A stretch of DNA of 6,505 bases from Planctomycetota bacterium (GTDB lineage Bacteria > Planctomycetota > UBA11346). The position numbers and the translations under genes were made by a program. Position 1 is the stretch's first letter. Each line of letters starts with the position of its first letter. The stretch lies in assembly GCA_013816645.1 (NCBI GenBank), contig JACDEC010000171.1:1-6505 (forward strand). The letters run 5' to 3'. This document shows positions 6,056 through 6,505 of this stretch, in pieces. Below the pieces are notes generated by a model that saw only the letters and a program-made list of their open reading frames with translations, was not told the DNA's origin and did no database searches.

Positions 6056-6505
6056 TCAACCGAGACCGGCCGCGCGGCGCAGCCGGTCGTTGATCGCTAC
6101 GCCCAATCCCTGATCGGGCACCGCCTCCGCAACGATCGCGGTCGCGCCCGACGCGTCCAAGCGGCGCATCGCCGCGAACAGGTTGGCGGCCGCTTCGGCG
6201 AGGTCGCCACGGGTACTGAGGATCTCGCGTGGAGCACGACCCTCGGGCAGGTCGTCGCCGCGGAAAGCCAGGTACGCTGTGCCGGCACAGACCGGCCACG
6301 CCCCCTTGCGCAGCGTGAGCGGCGTGAGCGGCGCGTAGTGACTGGCGAGCATGCCCGGCGCGGCCATCGGTAGCGTGCCTGCGCGCTGGTCGCGACCGGC
6401 TAGGGCGACCGGCTCGCCGAGCAGGCGCTCGAGTTCCTCGCGCGCGAGCCCACCCGGGCGCAGGATCAATGGCGTCGGATCCGGGCGCAGCACCGTGCTC
6501 TCGAC
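6056..6505 (-). CDS. sua5: Sua5/YciO/YrdC/YwlC-family L-threonylcarbamoyladenylate synthase, 5' end outside window
   Basis: The last 149 residues are visible; the start lies beyond the window edge. The fragment begins VESTVLRPDP and continues to LILRPGG, the end of the YrdC-like catalytic domain (ESTV[VL] and LRPGG are family hallmarks). The remainder is the C-terminal Sua5 domain, recognised by the linker PMAAPGMLASHYAPLTPL, which in Sua5 closes over the active site. The enzyme makes threonylcarbamoyl-AMP from threonine, bicarbonate and ATP for the t6A modification at position 37 of ANN-decoding tRNAs. Full Sua5 proteins have about 320-350 residues, so roughly 180-200 are missing here. The gene ends 57 nt before the decarboxylase gene on the same strand, close enough for one transcript, though the functions are unrelated. 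No terminator is seen in the gap. Confidence 0.9.
   Translation of the reverse strand, partial: VESTVLRPDPTPLILRPGGLAREELERLLGEPVALAGRDQRAGTLPMAAPGMLASHYAPLTPLTLRKGAWPVCAGTAYLAFRGDDLPEGRAPREILSTRGDLAEAAANLFAAMRRLDASGATAIVAEAVPDQGLGVAINDRLRRAAGLG

Overview
This is a G+C-rich bacterial window (about two thirds G+C by eye) with four protein genes. Two run off the window edges and two are complete. Ribosome binding sites of the GGAGG type, a 12-bp intrinsic terminator and a TATAAT box point to a bacterium. The Sec-type signal peptide on the esterase fits a Gram-negative lineage. The protein families would suit a polysaccharide-degrading Planctomycetota or Verrucomicrobiota species, or a high-GC proteobacterium, but the sequence alone does not decide between these.

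Layout: (1) Positions 1-2018, minus strand: a secreted sialate-O-acetylesterase-family (SASA/SGNH) carbohydrate esterase with a long C-terminal extension; its 3' end lies outside the window. (2) Positions 2019-2361: a divergent intergenic region. It holds the leaders of the esterase and of araB, two back-to-back hairpins just upstream of araB (one overlapping its Shine-Dalgarno), and a possible remnant of a STAS-domain gene on the minus strand. (3) Positions 2362-4029, plus strand: araB, an L-ribulokinase. (4) Positions 4030-4339: a convergent intergenic region with a TATAAT box, a C-rich stretch with two hairpins showing the same loop motif, a strong plus-strand intrinsic terminator, and an 18-bp direct repeat. 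Together the box, hairpins and terminator look like a small-RNA gene of about 165 nt, or alternatively a structured araB 3' UTR. (5) Positions 4340-5998, minus strand: a thiamine-pyrophosphate-dependent 2-keto-acid decarboxylase (pyruvate/indolepyruvate decarboxylase family). (6) Positions 6056-6505, minus strand: the C-terminal part of a Sua5-type threonylcarbamoyl-AMP synthase, 57 nt upstream of the decarboxylase and possibly co-transcribed with it.

Functional picture (inference): the divergent esterase and ribulokinase make sense together in use of acetylated, arabinose-containing plant polysaccharide. The esterase would remove acetyl groups outside the cytoplasm, and AraB would phosphorylate L-ribulose from arabinose on the way to the pentose phosphate pathway. 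The decarboxylase would send pyruvate (or an aromatic keto acid) to an aldehyde. Sua5 is a housekeeping tRNA-modification gene. The least explained parts are the candidate small RNA at 4104-4272, the araB leader hairpins, and the esterase, which lacks the usual Trp-Gly-Gly block and carries an unassigned C-terminal region.
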